Origin: Meloidogyne chitwoodi
Lineage: Eukaryota > Nematoda > Chromadorea > Rhabditida > Meloidogynidae
Assembly: GCA_015183035.1 (NCBI GenBank)
Contig: JACZZP010000003.1
Span: 558,001 to 622,000 of the forward strand
DNA: 64,000 nucleotides
Direction of reading: 5' to 3'
Position 1 is the first letter of the stretch; every line of letters starts with the position of its first letter. Made by a program: the position numbers and the translations under genes. Under the pieces are notes generated by a model, which saw only the letters and a list, made by a program, of their open reading frames with translations, did not search any database and was not told the DNA's origin. This document shows, in pieces, positions 51,237 to 62,693 of the stretch.

Positions 51237-53596
51237 ATGCCTGCTAAAATATTAAATTCGGCTAATGATGTTCGGCGAGCATTTATTGACTTTTTTGCTG
51301 GTAAAGAACATTCTTATTGTCATTCATCTTCAGTGGTAAACATTTTTTAGTATTAGTTTTTACAGGTATTTTGTAGATTTCTTATGATGATCAGACGCTT
51401 CTTTTTACGAATGCTGGAATGAATCAATTTAAGCCTGTATTTCAAGGAACTATTGATCCAAATAGTGATTTGACAAAAGGGAAAAGAGCAGTTAACACAC
51501 AAAAATGCATCCGTGCCACTGGCAAACACAATGATTTGGACTATGTAGTAAAAGATGTTTATCATCATTCTTTTTTTGAAATGCTTGGAAATTGGTCATT
51601 CGGTGATTATTCTAAGGTTAATTTTATATAAACAATATTAAATTTTTGTGAGAATATTTAGAAAGAAATGTGTAAATGGGCATGGGAATTCCTTACACTT
51701 TGGTTACAAATTCCTCCAGAGCGTTTGTATGTTACTTATTTTTGTGGTGATATCTCTGCTGGATTGGTTCCTGATGAGGAATGCAAGTAAGTACTAAAAT
51801 TGATATAAATTTAATATTATAATTTATTTTTAAATATTATAGAGAAATTTGGCTTTCTCTTGGTATTAATCCGACTCATCTACTTCCATTCGGAATGAAG
51901 GACAATTTCTGGGAAATGGGTGATACTGGTCCTTGTGGTCCTTGCTCTGAAATTCACTATGATCTTATTGGTAATAGAGATGCTTCTTCTCTTATAAATT
52001 CTGAGGATTCAATGGTTGTAGAACTTTGGAATTTAGTTTTTATTCAATTTAACAGGTTTTCTTATGCTAATTATTAAAATATTTGTTTTTATTTCAAGAG
52101 AAGAAGGAGGTATATTAAAACCTCTTCCTAAAAAATACATTGACTGTGGACTTGGACTCGAACGATTGGTGGCTGTTGTTCAAAATAAAATATCTAATTA
52201 TGATACAGATTTGTTTACTCCTATATTTCAAGCAATTCATGAGGTTTTTGAATTTTTTATTTTTTTATTTACGTTTTTAAGGCAACTGGTATTCGTAAAT
52301 ATGAAGGCAAAGTTGGAGTAGAAGATATTGAAGGTATTGATACAGCCTATCGTGTTGTTGCCGACCACATTAGAACATTAACGATTGCAATAGCTGATGG
52401 ATGTGTTCCTGATTCTACTGGAAGAGGGTTTGTATTTTTTATTTTCTTTTTAGTAATGTGAATAAACTTTGTGGAGTAGATTTTAAGAATAATATTATTA
52501 AATTTAAAAAACTTTATCTTTATATTGGTTTGGTTAAGTGGTAGTGTTCTAGTTTACACATAGAAAATTAAGTTGTGGATTAATGTTTTGCTAATGACGA
52601 GAATAACACGACGGTCTTCTTAGAGAAAATCTGCTGTTAACTTTTGTGTTTCTGAAGCAAGACAATTTTTATAATATTTGCTAAATTTTAATTTATTATT
52701 TTATTTTTATAGTTATGTTCTTAGTCGGATTTTACGCCGCGGAGTTCGTTATGCAACTGAAAAACTAAATGCAAAACCTGGATTTTTTGCTTCTCTCGTT
52801 CCTGTCGTTATTGGAATTTTGGTAAAAGTTATTTTAAAATTTAATTTAAATATTTTTTGTTTAATTTAAGGGTGAAACATTTCCAGAATTAAAAAAAGAT
52901 CCACAATTAATTCGTGAAATTATAAATGAAGAAGAAACTTTATTTCTTAAAACTCTTCGTCGTGGTCAAATTTTATTCGAAAAGGCTGTAAAAACGTTAC
53001 CTTCTGATTCTAAAATAATTTCTGGTTTTTAAGACATTTTTTTAAATTAAAATAAAATTAGGACAAATTGCCTGGCGTCTTTACGACACATGTGGATTTC
53101 CAATTGATTTAACTTCATTGATGGCCGAGGAGAAAGGACTAAGTGTTAATCTTGTAGAGTATGAAGAATGCCGAATGAAGCAAAATGACATTTCTGAATT
53201 TATTAAAATATCACAGATTTATTCAAACATTTCTTTTGAGGGCCTAGGCCAATTATTGGGTGTTTCGGTTAAAGAGGTTTATTTTTTGACTTTAATTTTT
53301 AAAAACAAAAATATTTAAGGCAGAGAAGGTTGCCTCTCAAATGATTTCAGACGATAAAATTAATGGAAAGATTGATCAATTGAATGGAACTGTGTCTTTT
53401 GAAAGTAAAGTAGATTTTTTATAGCAATTTTTAAATATTTTTTTAAGATTCAACTAATAATTATTCTGATCCTCAAATTGTTTCAATCTGTGAATTAGCG
53501 AACTCAATAAATGAACAATTGGCAACTCGTTTTCCAGAATGGCATACTGAAACGCTTAAATTTTTTCAAAGTGGTAACAATAAAATTGAAGGATAG
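51237..53596 (+). CDS. aars: Alanyl-tRNA synthetase lacking the editing domain
   Basis: The class-II catalytic core is complete: [46 protein letters not shown] (about 51560), [20 protein letters not shown] (about 51895), [25 protein letters not shown] (motif 3, about 52145), then the tRNA-recognition helices [32 protein letters not shown] and [20 protein letters not shown] (about 53080). The family continues with an editing domain (HxxxH and CGGTH motifs) and the C-Ala domain. Here, after [15 protein letters not shown], only a short helix-rich tail remains ([20 protein letters not shown]), reminiscent of the end of the family, and then a stop at 53596. The gene looks intact otherwise. It charges tRNA-Ala with alanine, but this copy should not clear Ser or Gly. 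It may be a specialised paralogue or a product of internal deletion. Confidence 0.85.
52520..52610 (+). other. tRNA-like fragment in AARS intron
   Basis: TTGGTTAAGTGGTAGTGTTC looks like a D-arm, in an unusually long intron (52430-52712), but no convincing T-arm or acceptor stem follows. Similar to the fragment at 18783. Confidence 0.25.
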
Positions 53597-53906
53597 AATG
53601 GATTGTTAATTAAATCTTTTGACTTTCTTTGTTTTTAATTTATTTTTAAAAATGTTTAAAAAATTAATTTTTATTATTAAAAACTGAACTTGAATACTTG
53701 GAATATTTTTAACTTTTTTTCTAGTTCTGCCCCTTAAGTGCAAGAACTGTTTGATGTTCTCAAAAATTATTTTATCACAAAAATTTTTTATTAAAGAATT
53801 TTATTTATTTAGAAAAGTAAAAATGAATTGTAAAAATTAAGATATGCCCTATTCCATTGTCAGTTTTATAAGTTTCTTTTTCATCTAATTTAAAAATTTT
53901 ACTAAA
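53597..53906. other. Convergent intergenic gap, nothing identified
   Basis: AT-rich spacer between the stop codons of the alanyl-tRNA synthetase and 6-phosphogluconate dehydrogenase genes; it should contain both polyadenylation regions. Confidence 0.5.
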
Positions 53907-56441
53907 TCATGCAGAGTAAGCATTTGATGTAACACGTCCTCCTTTACCCGTCCAGTTTGTGTGAAGTGCGGTACCCGGATTAGAAAGCAGCTCATAGCAA
54001 TGGGCCCCAAAATAGTCACGTTGGGCCTTAAAATTGTTAAATTTATTACCAAAAATATTATTAAAATAAACCTGTAATAAATTTGCCGGTAACACTTCAG
54101 AACGATATCCATCAAAAAATGCAAGTGCAGCACTGAAAGCTGGCATTGGAATACCAAGTTGAATAGCAGTTGCTAAGATATCACGCCAAGCGTTCTTTTT
54201 AAAGTATTTAATTATTTTTAAGTATACAAATTAAAAAAAACCTGCGCATTTTTTATTGCATCAAGGAAAAAATCGTCCAAAAGAAGATTTACTAACTTTG
54301 GATTTTTTTCAAAAGCATTTTTAATTCTGCCTAAAAATCGTGAACGAATAATACAACCTCCTCTCCACATCATTGCAATAGCTCCATAATCAAGCCCCCA
54401 ATTGAAATGAGCACTAGCCTCAGCAAGAAGCATAAACCCTTGGGCATAACTGACAACTTTGGATGCGTATAAAGCCTTTTTGAATAATTTTAAAATTTTT
54501 ATAAAATTTTAAAAACCTGTCCAATATTTTTAATAAATTCATTCGTATCTTTAACAACATCTTTAACACCTTTTTGAGGTCCAGGCAATACTTTTGATGC
54601 ACTGACGCGTTGTTTTTTTAGTGAAGATAAACAGCGTGCAAAAACTGCTTCAGCTAAAAAATTAAATTTAGAAATAAATATTTAATTTAAAAAAAACCTA
54701 TTAAAGTCACGGGAATGCCATATTCAAGTGCTGCAATGCCTGTCCATTTGCCAGTTCCTTTCTAACAAATAAATTTTATTTTTTTAATTTAAAGACAATT
54801 TTAAAGAAAAATAAATTGTTCTCAGCATGGTTTTTCCCTAAAGGTCAGAATCCCATTAGAACTACCCAGCGAGCAGGAATATGCTGAACCGCCCGAAAGC
54901 ATTTGCTATACGAAAAGGTGGATCGAAACTGCTATAAATTAAAGCAATTCGAATTATCCACACTGCCAACCCTAATGGAGGTTGACAACTTTTCGATAAA
55001 AGAAGAGGAAACTAAAACACTACCACTTGACCAGAAAGGTATATTTGAAAAATTCCTAAAAATTTTATTAGGAAGATTAAAGATCACTTAAATACATTCA
55101 AAAACAAAAAAATTTAGGATATTTTAGATCAGAAAAATTAAAGAAAATATTAAAATTAAAAAACCAAAAAATAAAATCTAAAAATAAATAAACCTGTTGA
55201 GCAGAGTCAAGTATTTTCGGCACCATCGGTTGCCCATCTTCATCTTTATATCGTAAAATCTTTGCAGTGATTTCTATCAAAAAAGAGTCAAGTTCTCCTT
55301 TATTCCAATCTTCGAAAATCTTTAAAAAATAAATAAAAATAACATAAAAATGTTTAAAAAAAACCTCTGCCATTTTATTATAATCAAGTCCTAATCCTTT
55401 GCTCATTAAATGAAAAGCCTCGCAAATTAATTGCATATCTCCATATTCAATTCCATTATGAACCATTTTAACAAAATGTCCAGAACCAGCAGTACCTACC
55501 CATTCACAACAGGGTAGACCATCTGGTGCTTTTGCTGCAATTCCTTGAAAAATTGGTTTTAAATGCTCCCAAGCTTGTATAGAGCCACCAGGCATTAAAG
55601 AAGGCTAAAATTGTTAGAAACACTTATTTATTTTGCTATTAAGCAATTTTTGAAAGTTTTTAAAATTAGAATTGATAATTAATTTTAAGTAAAATCTTCT
55701 CTGAAATATTTATAAAATATTAAAAAATAACCCCATATCTAGCTCCTTCTTCACCACCACTAACACCAGACCCGACAAAGCAAATTCCTTTTTTTGCCAA
55801 TTCATCAAATCTCCTCTGAAAAATATTAAAAAAGTAAAGTTAGTGTTGCATAAAATCCAAGACTTACATATAGTTTGAACAAATACAGAAATATTATTAT
55901 TTATTTATCTAATCTAACTTTTACCTATGCTACATAACGCCCAAAATCAGGTCCCAATAATTAATTCAAAGCGGGACAAAATGTCCAGAACATAAATTAT
56001 AAAATAAACCTTACATTGGAATCATTATAATCACTATTTCCTCCATCAATAATAATATCACCAGCTTCTAAAAGCGGAACAATTTTATCAATCATATCCT
56101 GAACAGCACTTCCAGCTTTTACCAAAAGCATTACTTTACGAGGGCGTTTTAGAAGTCTTAAAATAAATTTTTAATCATTTTTACTAATATTAATTAAACT
56201 AACTGAACCATGTGTTCCAAAGATTTTGCACCAACTATTTTAGTACCTTTAGCTTCATTTGAAAGAAATTCTTCAACTTTTTGAACTGTTCTATTAAAGG
56301 CACAAACCTATAAAAATTGTAAAAATAATTATTTAAAAAAATAAATTAATTAACCACAAATCCATGATCATTCATGTTTAAAATTAAATTCTGACCCATT
56401 ACTGCAAGTCCAATAACTGCAATATCAGCTATTGGTTCCAT
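53907..56441 (-). CDS. PGD: 6-phosphogluconate dehydrogenase, decarboxylating
   Basis: Third enzyme of the oxidative pentose phosphate pathway: 6-phosphogluconate + NADP+ gives ribulose 5-phosphate, CO2 and NADPH. In order: the Rossmann start [20 protein letters not shown] (56430), [22 protein letters not shown] (about 56040), [20 protein letters not shown] (about 55760/55600), [20 protein letters not shown] (catalytic Lys and His/Asn, about 55470), [16 protein letters not shown] (about 54450), [11 protein letters not shown] (about 54370), [14 protein letters not shown] (about 54010) and a C-terminus ending TSNAYSA. All domains are present and of normal order, so the gene appears functional. 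The intron at about 54765-55195 is longer than its neighbours and holds a foreign, coding-like fragment. Confidence 0.95.
54815..55045 (+). mobile_element. Foreign coding-like fragment in PGD intron
   Basis: Plus strand, composition less AT-rich than the neighbourhood. One frame reads [20 protein letters not shown] then YTKRW; another reads [20 protein letters not shown] then [20 protein letters not shown]. The overlapping halves in two frames suggest a frameshifted relic of a transposon or captured gene. I do not recognise the parent protein. Confidence 0.4.
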
Positions 56442-56855
56442 TATTTTTAATTGTGCTAAAAAATATTTAAAATAATTTAATTTTAATTATAAAAATTAAA
56501 AGTTTAAAAGATTGGCATTATTTTTTATAAAAATGTCTTTATTTATTAATTTTAACAAAGAAAATACACGAAGAAATAAATCATTCCACTAAATTGGTAA
56601 AAAATAACCATATTGATAAGAAAAAACAGAACACACGCTCACAAGAAGAACTAAGAAAGCATTTATTTTATGAAGACTCAAATGTATTCAGACTCAACTT
56701 TTATTAATTAATATACATATTGCCAAAAATTGGCGTTAATATAAAAATTTTTTTTGGTCGTTCCCTTATGTTTTTATACGGAGAATTTTTCAAAAACATT
56801 TTATTTCTAAAGTTAAGGAAGATTTTTAGATGTTATTTTATTTAAATTAGAAGTT
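56442..56855. promoter_or_regulatory. Bidirectional promoter region, PGD and HBS1
   Basis: The 414 bp between the divergent start codons at 56441 (-) and 56856 (+). AT-rich, no element I can name, but it must carry both promoters. Confidence 0.45.
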
Positions 56856-59800
56856 ATGTCAAGACACAGGAATGTTCGTAAGCTAAATATCCAGGAAGGT
56901 TATTTTTTAATTAAATTTTGAAATTAAATATTTATTTAAGAACTTGACGATGATTATGAAGACGATTATGATTATGATGATTATGAAGAAGAAGGAGAAG
57001 AGCCACAAAATTGTATTTAGTATTTTTTTTATTAATTTTGAATAGTTTTTAAGGGAAAATATCCAAGAAATTCTATTTATTTTTAACAGTTGAACAAACC
57101 CTGAGATCTTTCGATAAATCGACAACAAAAAAGTCTACACCTTTGTTAACAACACAAACAAAATCTCCTTCCAAAAATGAACAAATTAAGGTTTTTTTAA
57201 TATTTTTATTTAAATTATTTTTTGAAGCAAAATTTGGCAATTGCTCCAACTATAGAGAATTTACGAATAGACGCAAGTTATTCTAATGATCGTTCAAATT
57301 CAAAATCTCCAAATCGTGCATTAACTCCCAAACAAACGTTGACAAATCTTGAGATGGCTATTGCTGCTGTTCCAAAATATAGGCAATATTTATGGTTTTA
57401 TTAAATTTATAAATGAAACCTAAATTCTTAAGTTTATTTAAACTTATTTTCTTTAAAATTTTATTTGTTTTGAGAATTTTTGACTAAAATTTTCAATTTT
57501 TCACCACCTTTCTATTCTCTATTTTTTATTAATTTATTGTCTGTTTCCATAGATTAATTAACTTTAAAATTTTTTTAGGAAACGAACGCGCCCAGAAGAA
57601 TCGAAATCCGCGTTAAATTTAGTTATTGTTGGACATGTAGACGCTGGTAAAAGTACTCTAATTGGCCATCTACTCTACCAAGTTCGGTTATATTTATTTA
57701 AAAAATTATTAACAAAATTAAAAACAATTGACCCCGGCCGGGTTCGAACCGGCGACCTTCAGTGTGTAAGACTGACGTGATAACCGCTACACCACGAGGC
57801 CCGATGGGTGATTTCTCTAATACATTAAAATATGTCTAGAGAAAAGGCGTTTTATTTGCTCTTTTTGTTCTTTTTTCCTTACGCAATTATAAAACTGAAA
57901 AATTAATAAAAAAAAATTAATTTTTTTTTCAAATTTAAAAATATTTTTATTTAGTTAGGTAATGTGGATGAACGTGCAATGCATCGTTACAAACAAGATT
58001 CTTCAAGATTGGGAAAATCTTCTTTTGTTTTTGCTTGGATTTTGGACGAATCTGAAGAAGAACGTTCTCGTGGAGTTACAATGGTTTTATTTTAATTTTT
58101 TATTTAAAAAATATAATTTTGAAATATTAAAAAGGATATTGCTAAAACAATTATTGAGATTCCTTCTGGCAAAAAATTTTATATTTTTGATGCTCCTGGT
58201 CATAAAGATTTTATTCCAAATATGATAAGTGGAGCAACGCAAGCAGATGCTGCCCTTTTAGTTGTTAATTCAACACGTGGAGAATTTGAGACAGGTTTTG
58301 ATCAGGGCGGACAGACAAGAGAACATGCTTTGCTCGTTAGAGCACTTGGTAAAATTATTAATTTTTTTATAATATTTTATAAAATTTAGTTGGGAAAGAT
58401 TTTTATAAAAAAATAAATTTATTTTTATAGGTGTTAGTCGTTTAATTGTTGCTGTAAACAAACTAGACACTGTAGATTGGTCAAAAGAACGTTATGATGA
58501 ACTTTGTTCTATTCTTTCCATTTTTCTTCACAAACGTGCTGGTTTTGAATTTGTTCAATTTGTTCCAGTTTCTGGACTTTTTGGAATTAATTTGACAAAA
58601 AATCCACCAACAGATTGTTCTTTATCTACTTGGTATAAAGGAGAAAATTGTCCCACACTTATTGAAGCATTGGGTTAAATTTTTTGGAATTTTTTTAAAA
58701 TATTCTCTCATTTTTTAAAGATTCAATTCCACTAACATCAACTTCAAATGCCGAACAACCCCTTAGAATTGTTGTCAATGACATTATTCGTACATCCCAA
58801 ACATTGCTTTTTGTTACCGCAAAAGTTGAGGGTGGACATGTTGAAACGGGTGATAAACTTTTTTTGATGCCTGAGGCAATTGCTGTTACTGTTAAAGGTT
58901 TTTTTTAATAATTCTTTTTTAAATAATTTGATATTTTAGCATTATCCATTGATGAATCTTTACCCGTCTCATTATCCTCAAAAACAGCGTCAACAGCAGA
59001 TCAACAGGTTTAAAAAATACTCTTTAATTTCCTTTTAATTACCTCATCTTTTTTATCCTTCACATATAAATGATTAAAGAATATATTTTCTCATATTAAT
59101 CATTAAAGATTAAATTAGTATAATTGCCTGACAATTATATGAATATTTGACTTTTATATTCTTTGACTATTTATAAGTGAAGGAGGTAAAGATGGAAGGG
59201 GAATTGACAGGAAATTAATAAATAAAAATATATATAATTTTAAAGATTTGTTTTGGAGGTGATCAAGTAACCCTTACTTTATCTGGAACTTTTGAGCCAG
59301 ACTCTGTTTATCCAGGAAATGTTTTTTGTAGAGGAGGAACAGTTTGGTTTATTTTTAAAATTTAATTTTTTAAAATTAAAAAAGGAACTTCTTCTTCCCT
59401 GTCAATGTTTTCTTGCTCGTTTAGTTACATTTGATATTAAAATGCCTATTTTAAGAGGTGCACATGCTGAACTTTTTGTACATTCTCTACGAGTTCCTTG
59501 TATAATTAGCAGATTAAAAGCTATTCATCCAGGCTCAAAAGAACTGGAAAAGAAAAATCCAAGGTTTTTTAATTTTATTTTTTTTTTAAATTTTGTGAAT
59601 TCCGTTTAGGAAATAAAAAGGTCCCTCAAACAAATTTATAATTTTTCAGAAAATTCAAAGTCTATTTTTATAAGAAATAATTTTGTGACAATATTTAAAT
59701 AATAGAAGGTTTTTACTGGGAAATTTCTTTTTGTATTGAACTTTACTCATAAATAGATTTACATATTTTATTTGTTAAAAAATCATTTAAACGACCATAT

Positions 59801-60064
59801 TTACTCTTCAAATTAATTTATTACTAAAAAAGGAGAAGAAAGAAAATTGAATACTAACGAACACAAAAATACTTAGGGAGAGACATGGGCAATTAATTAT
59901 TTTAATATTTTAGACTTTTGCCTCGTAATGTATCCGCAATTGTTGAAATTAAAACAGAACAAGCCATTTCTGTTGAATCGTTTAATAAAAATAAACAATT
60001 GGGACGATTAGCCCTTCGCTCTAATGGAGAAACAATTGCAGCAGGAATTATAATTGATGGTTAA
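56856..60064 (+). CDS. hbs-1: HBS1-like translational GTPase
   Basis: Partner of Pelota/Dom34 in rescue of stalled ribosomes and no-go decay; an eRF3/eEF1A-family GTPase. The N-terminus [15 protein letters not shown] followed by a Asp/Glu/Tyr-rich stretch is the HBS1 N-terminal motif. A low-complexity linker precedes the G domain: G1 [20 protein letters not shown] (about 57625), switch I around [11 protein letters not shown] (58055), G3 [20 protein letters not shown] (58190), G4 [11 protein letters not shown] (58450) and G5-like PVSGLFG (58565). The EF-Tu-like domain II ([23 protein letters not shown]) and domain III ([36 protein letters not shown]) follow, stop at 60062-60064. The exons are conserved and the gene appears complete. 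Introns host a tRNA gene and a foldback MITE. Confidence 0.9.
57729..57801 (-). tRNA. tRNA-Val (anticodon TAC)
   Basis: Minus strand: acceptor GGCCTCG pairs with CGGGGTC (wobbles allowed) plus discriminator A. The D-arm is GTGTAGCGGTTATCAC, the anticodon stem-loop TCAGTCTTACACACTGA (anticodon TAC) and the T-arm GCCGGTTCGAACCCGGC. All four stems form. It is antisense within an HBS1 intron, directly after the exon encoding the P-loop. Confidence 0.9.
59018..59222. mobile_element. Foldback MITE in HBS1 intron
   Basis: The left arm TTTAATTTCCTTTTAATTAC .. TCCTTCACATATAAATGATT then AAAGAATATA is mirrored by the right arm ..TATATTCTTTGACTATTTAT .. GACAGGAAATTAA. About 200 bp with imperfect arms of ~65 bp, non-coding. 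Confidence 0.6.
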
Positions 60065-60611
60065 AATATATTTTAATTTTTAATAATTAGTATATACTTT
60101 TGTGCCTCTTTAACAGTGCTCTAAATTTATTTTATTATTTTTTTCATATCACTTGGTAAAAATAAAAGTTAATTTTGACCTTTTTAAGAAAAATTGCGGA
60201 CAAAATCTGCGGACTTTTGCCTTTTTATTTGTTTAAAAAATATTTTTAAATATTTGAGAGATTAATTTATTGAAAGAGACAAATGTCTTTTTTAAAGAGT
60301 TAAAAAAGAGGAAATTTAATTCCATTATTTTCTCTATAAATATTAAAATATTTATTTCCCTCTATTCCTTGTCATGTGCTATTAAATAAAGGTCAGAGAT
60401 TTTTTCTATTGATATGTATTTTTAATTATTATGTTTTGACTAAAACCGATTGTGGTGTAATGGATAAGGCTTCCGGTTGGTCATTTGGGATGGCTGTGGT
60501 TCGAATCCCACTGATGGTCATTATTTTTATTTTGCTTTTCTTTTAATAAAATTAAATAAAATTGTATTTTTATTTTTTTAAAAATTATTTTTAGGCTTTT
60601 TATATTTGTTA
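60065..60611. other. HBS1-lipase spacer with tRNA-like sequence
   Basis: AT-rich; contains TTGCGGACAAAATCTGCGGAC at about 60193, a motif also present near 62395-62490, and the tRNA-like sequence below. Confidence 0.5.
60447..60524 (+). pseudogene. tRNA-Arg-like sequence, degenerate
   Basis: ACCGATTGTGGTGTAATGG then ATAAGGC resembles the 5' half of a tRNA-Arg, and GTGGTTCGAATCCCAC resembles a T-arm, but the acceptor strands pair poorly and the T-stem has mismatches. Confidence 0.4.
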
Positions 60612-62359
60612 ATGTATCTTTTAATTTTTTTATTACTTCAATTATTGACTTTTATTCTTGCCAATTTGGACTTTGAAATTTCTTTAAGTTTTAATAATTT
60701 TTCAACAATTTCTTCTAAACACAATTGGACAGTTAATTATGGAAGTTGGTTAACTATTCCTGCTTTAGATTTTTCTGCTGCTGCTTATTCACCCGATCCG
60801 AGTTCTTGTCTAAAAAAACATAAAGCAAAACTTGTTTTACGTACTCAAGTGCCCTGTGATAGTCTAAGGAATGAGGTAAAATAAATAATAAATTTACATT
60901 AGAGTCTCAAATATTAATTTTAAGTGTTGGGTATTTATTGCACTATCAAAGCATTTTATTATATTTAGTGTAAGAGGAACTAGAAAAAGAACACAATTAA
61001 TAGTTGAAATTATTGAATCAATGACTGGTAAAATTAAAAAAAAATTTCTTTATTTAAATTATTCTTTAGAGCCTAAAAAGGAATTCCCTGCAGGCGGTTC
61101 TGTTCAACATTATTTTTATGAGTCACTTGAGGCTATTTGGAATGCTGGTTTTGGTAAAAAATTAGCAGAATTGAAAAAGGTAAAAAACAATTCTCTCTTA
61201 TTTTGTTAAATTTTATTAAAGATTTATACAAAATTGCCTGTTCTTTTTACTGGTCATTCTCTAGGTGGTGCCATCTCTTCCTTGGCAAGTGTTCAATTTG
61301 CAATGGAAAATAATCGGACTGTAAAGGTTAATTTTAATTAGAGTTAGGAACGGGATCGGGTCCCGATCCCGTTTCCCGATTTCCCGATCCCTTTTCCCGG
61401 TTTTTTTGAGAAACCGGGATGAAAACGGGATCGGGAATACCCGGTTTTCCCGGTCCGGGATCCCTCCCGGTCGTTCCATTCTAAAATTTCCCGATCCCGA
61501 TTTTTACAAAATTCCTAACTCTAATTTTAATTTAATATAAATCTATTAGAGTCTGAGATTTGTGTTAATTTTCCCCAATTTTTTATCCTACTTTAATGTA
61601 ACTTTAATTATCAAAATCTTTAAAATCTCAAATATAATTTATTTTTAGCCTAGAGATATTTTATTGGTTACATTTGGACAGCCAAGAGTCGGAGATATTG
61701 AATATGCGCGAACTCATCATCGTCTTGTTCCAAATTCATTTCGCATAGTGCATAGATACGGTATTTTAATTATTTAATTTTTAATGCAAAATTCAAACAG
61801 ACATTTATGACTAAAATGGTCAAACAAAGATTTATGACCAAAATGGTCAAACAGATGTTTTTGACTAAAATGGTCAAACAGATGTTTATGACCAAAATGG
61901 TCAAACAAAGATTTATGACCAAAATGGTCATAACTAATTAAATTAAAATTCAGATTTAGTGCCACATATTCCTTACTGCTATGAAACACTAAGACGTCCA
62001 CATAGGTATACCAAAAAAATAAAAATTTAAAAAATAAAATTAAAAAAAAAGATGTACAACTTTACATTCTCACGGACCTTTTCATCACCCAACAGAAATA
62101 TGGTACCCAACAGAAGATATGAATACAAATAATTCTTTATTTCGTATTTGTGATGGATTTCCAATTGGAGAAGATCAAAATTGCAGGTTTTTTTATTTTT
62201 TAAATTTAATTAAAATTTTAATTTAAAAAATTCTCTAGTAATGCCTATTTTGTTCATTTTCAAGTTGGAGATCATTTAAAATATTTTGGAAAATTAATTG
62301 ATTTATATGGAAATAATGGTTGTCCTTATGAGACTAACAGAGAAGACAACACAATTTAA
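60612..62359 (+). CDS. Secreted class-3 (fungal-type) lipase
   Basis: Signal peptide MYLLIFLLLQLLTFILA at the start codon chosen. The mature part begins with a family-typical region (SKHNWTVNYGSWLTIPALDF, then Cys-containing ASYSPDPSSC-like), followed by FSVRGTRKRTQLI (oxyanion region), the nucleophile elbow LPVLFTGHSLGGAISSLASV (Ser at about 61250), LLVTFGQPRVGD (about 61660) and FRIVHRYDLVPHIP with the catalytic Asp/His positions. Paired cysteines near the C-terminus include CDGFPIGEDQNC. Alpha/beta-hydrolase expected to cleave acylglycerols outside the cell or in the gut lumen. The C-terminal exon ends YGNNGCPYETNREDNTI at 62359. Introns contain a hAT MITE and a 27-bp repeat. Complete and apparently functional. 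Confidence 0.9.
61339..61523. mobile_element. 185-bp hAT-type MITE, GC-rich (lipase intron)
   Basis: Ends TAGAGTTAGGAA and TTCCTAACTCTA are perfectly inverted. The target duplication ATTTTAAT is at 61331-61338 and 61524-61531 (8 bp). The interior is a run of GGGATCGGG / CCCGATCCCG words. Confidence 0.9.
61793..61935. repeat. 27-bp minisatellite with palindromic core (lipase intron)
   Basis: Five copies of a ~27-bp unit with TTTATGACCAAAATGGTCAAA. Each contains the palindrome TGACCAAAATGGTCA or a near variant, so every unit can form a small hairpin. Confidence 0.85.
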
Positions 62360-62693
62360 ATTAACTTTTAAAAATAATTTTTTTGTTCACAAAAGTCCGC
62401 AAGTTTTGTCTGCAAATATTAATTATTTTGAATAAAATCAAATCTTTTGCTAAAAAAATATTATATTAACTTGCGGACAAAAATTGCGGACTTTTATAAT
62501 TATTAAAAAATTTAATTTTTATTTAAATTTATTACAAAATGTATTGCAAATAAAAAAATATAAATAAAATGCATTAAAATAAATAAAATTAAAGGCACAA
62601 AATTTCAAAAAAAAAATAAAATTATTTGAAAGAACGATACGTTCAAAAAAAATTTTTTTTAAATAATTTTTTCCCTTTTCTCATCTTCTTTTC
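62360..62693. other. Convergent gap with TTGCGGACTTT inverted motif
   Basis: AAAAGTCCGCAAGTTTTGTC (about 62391) and TTGCGGACTTTTATAA (about 62480) are partial inverted repeats, a likely small foldback element; otherwise AT-rich. Confidence 0.45.
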
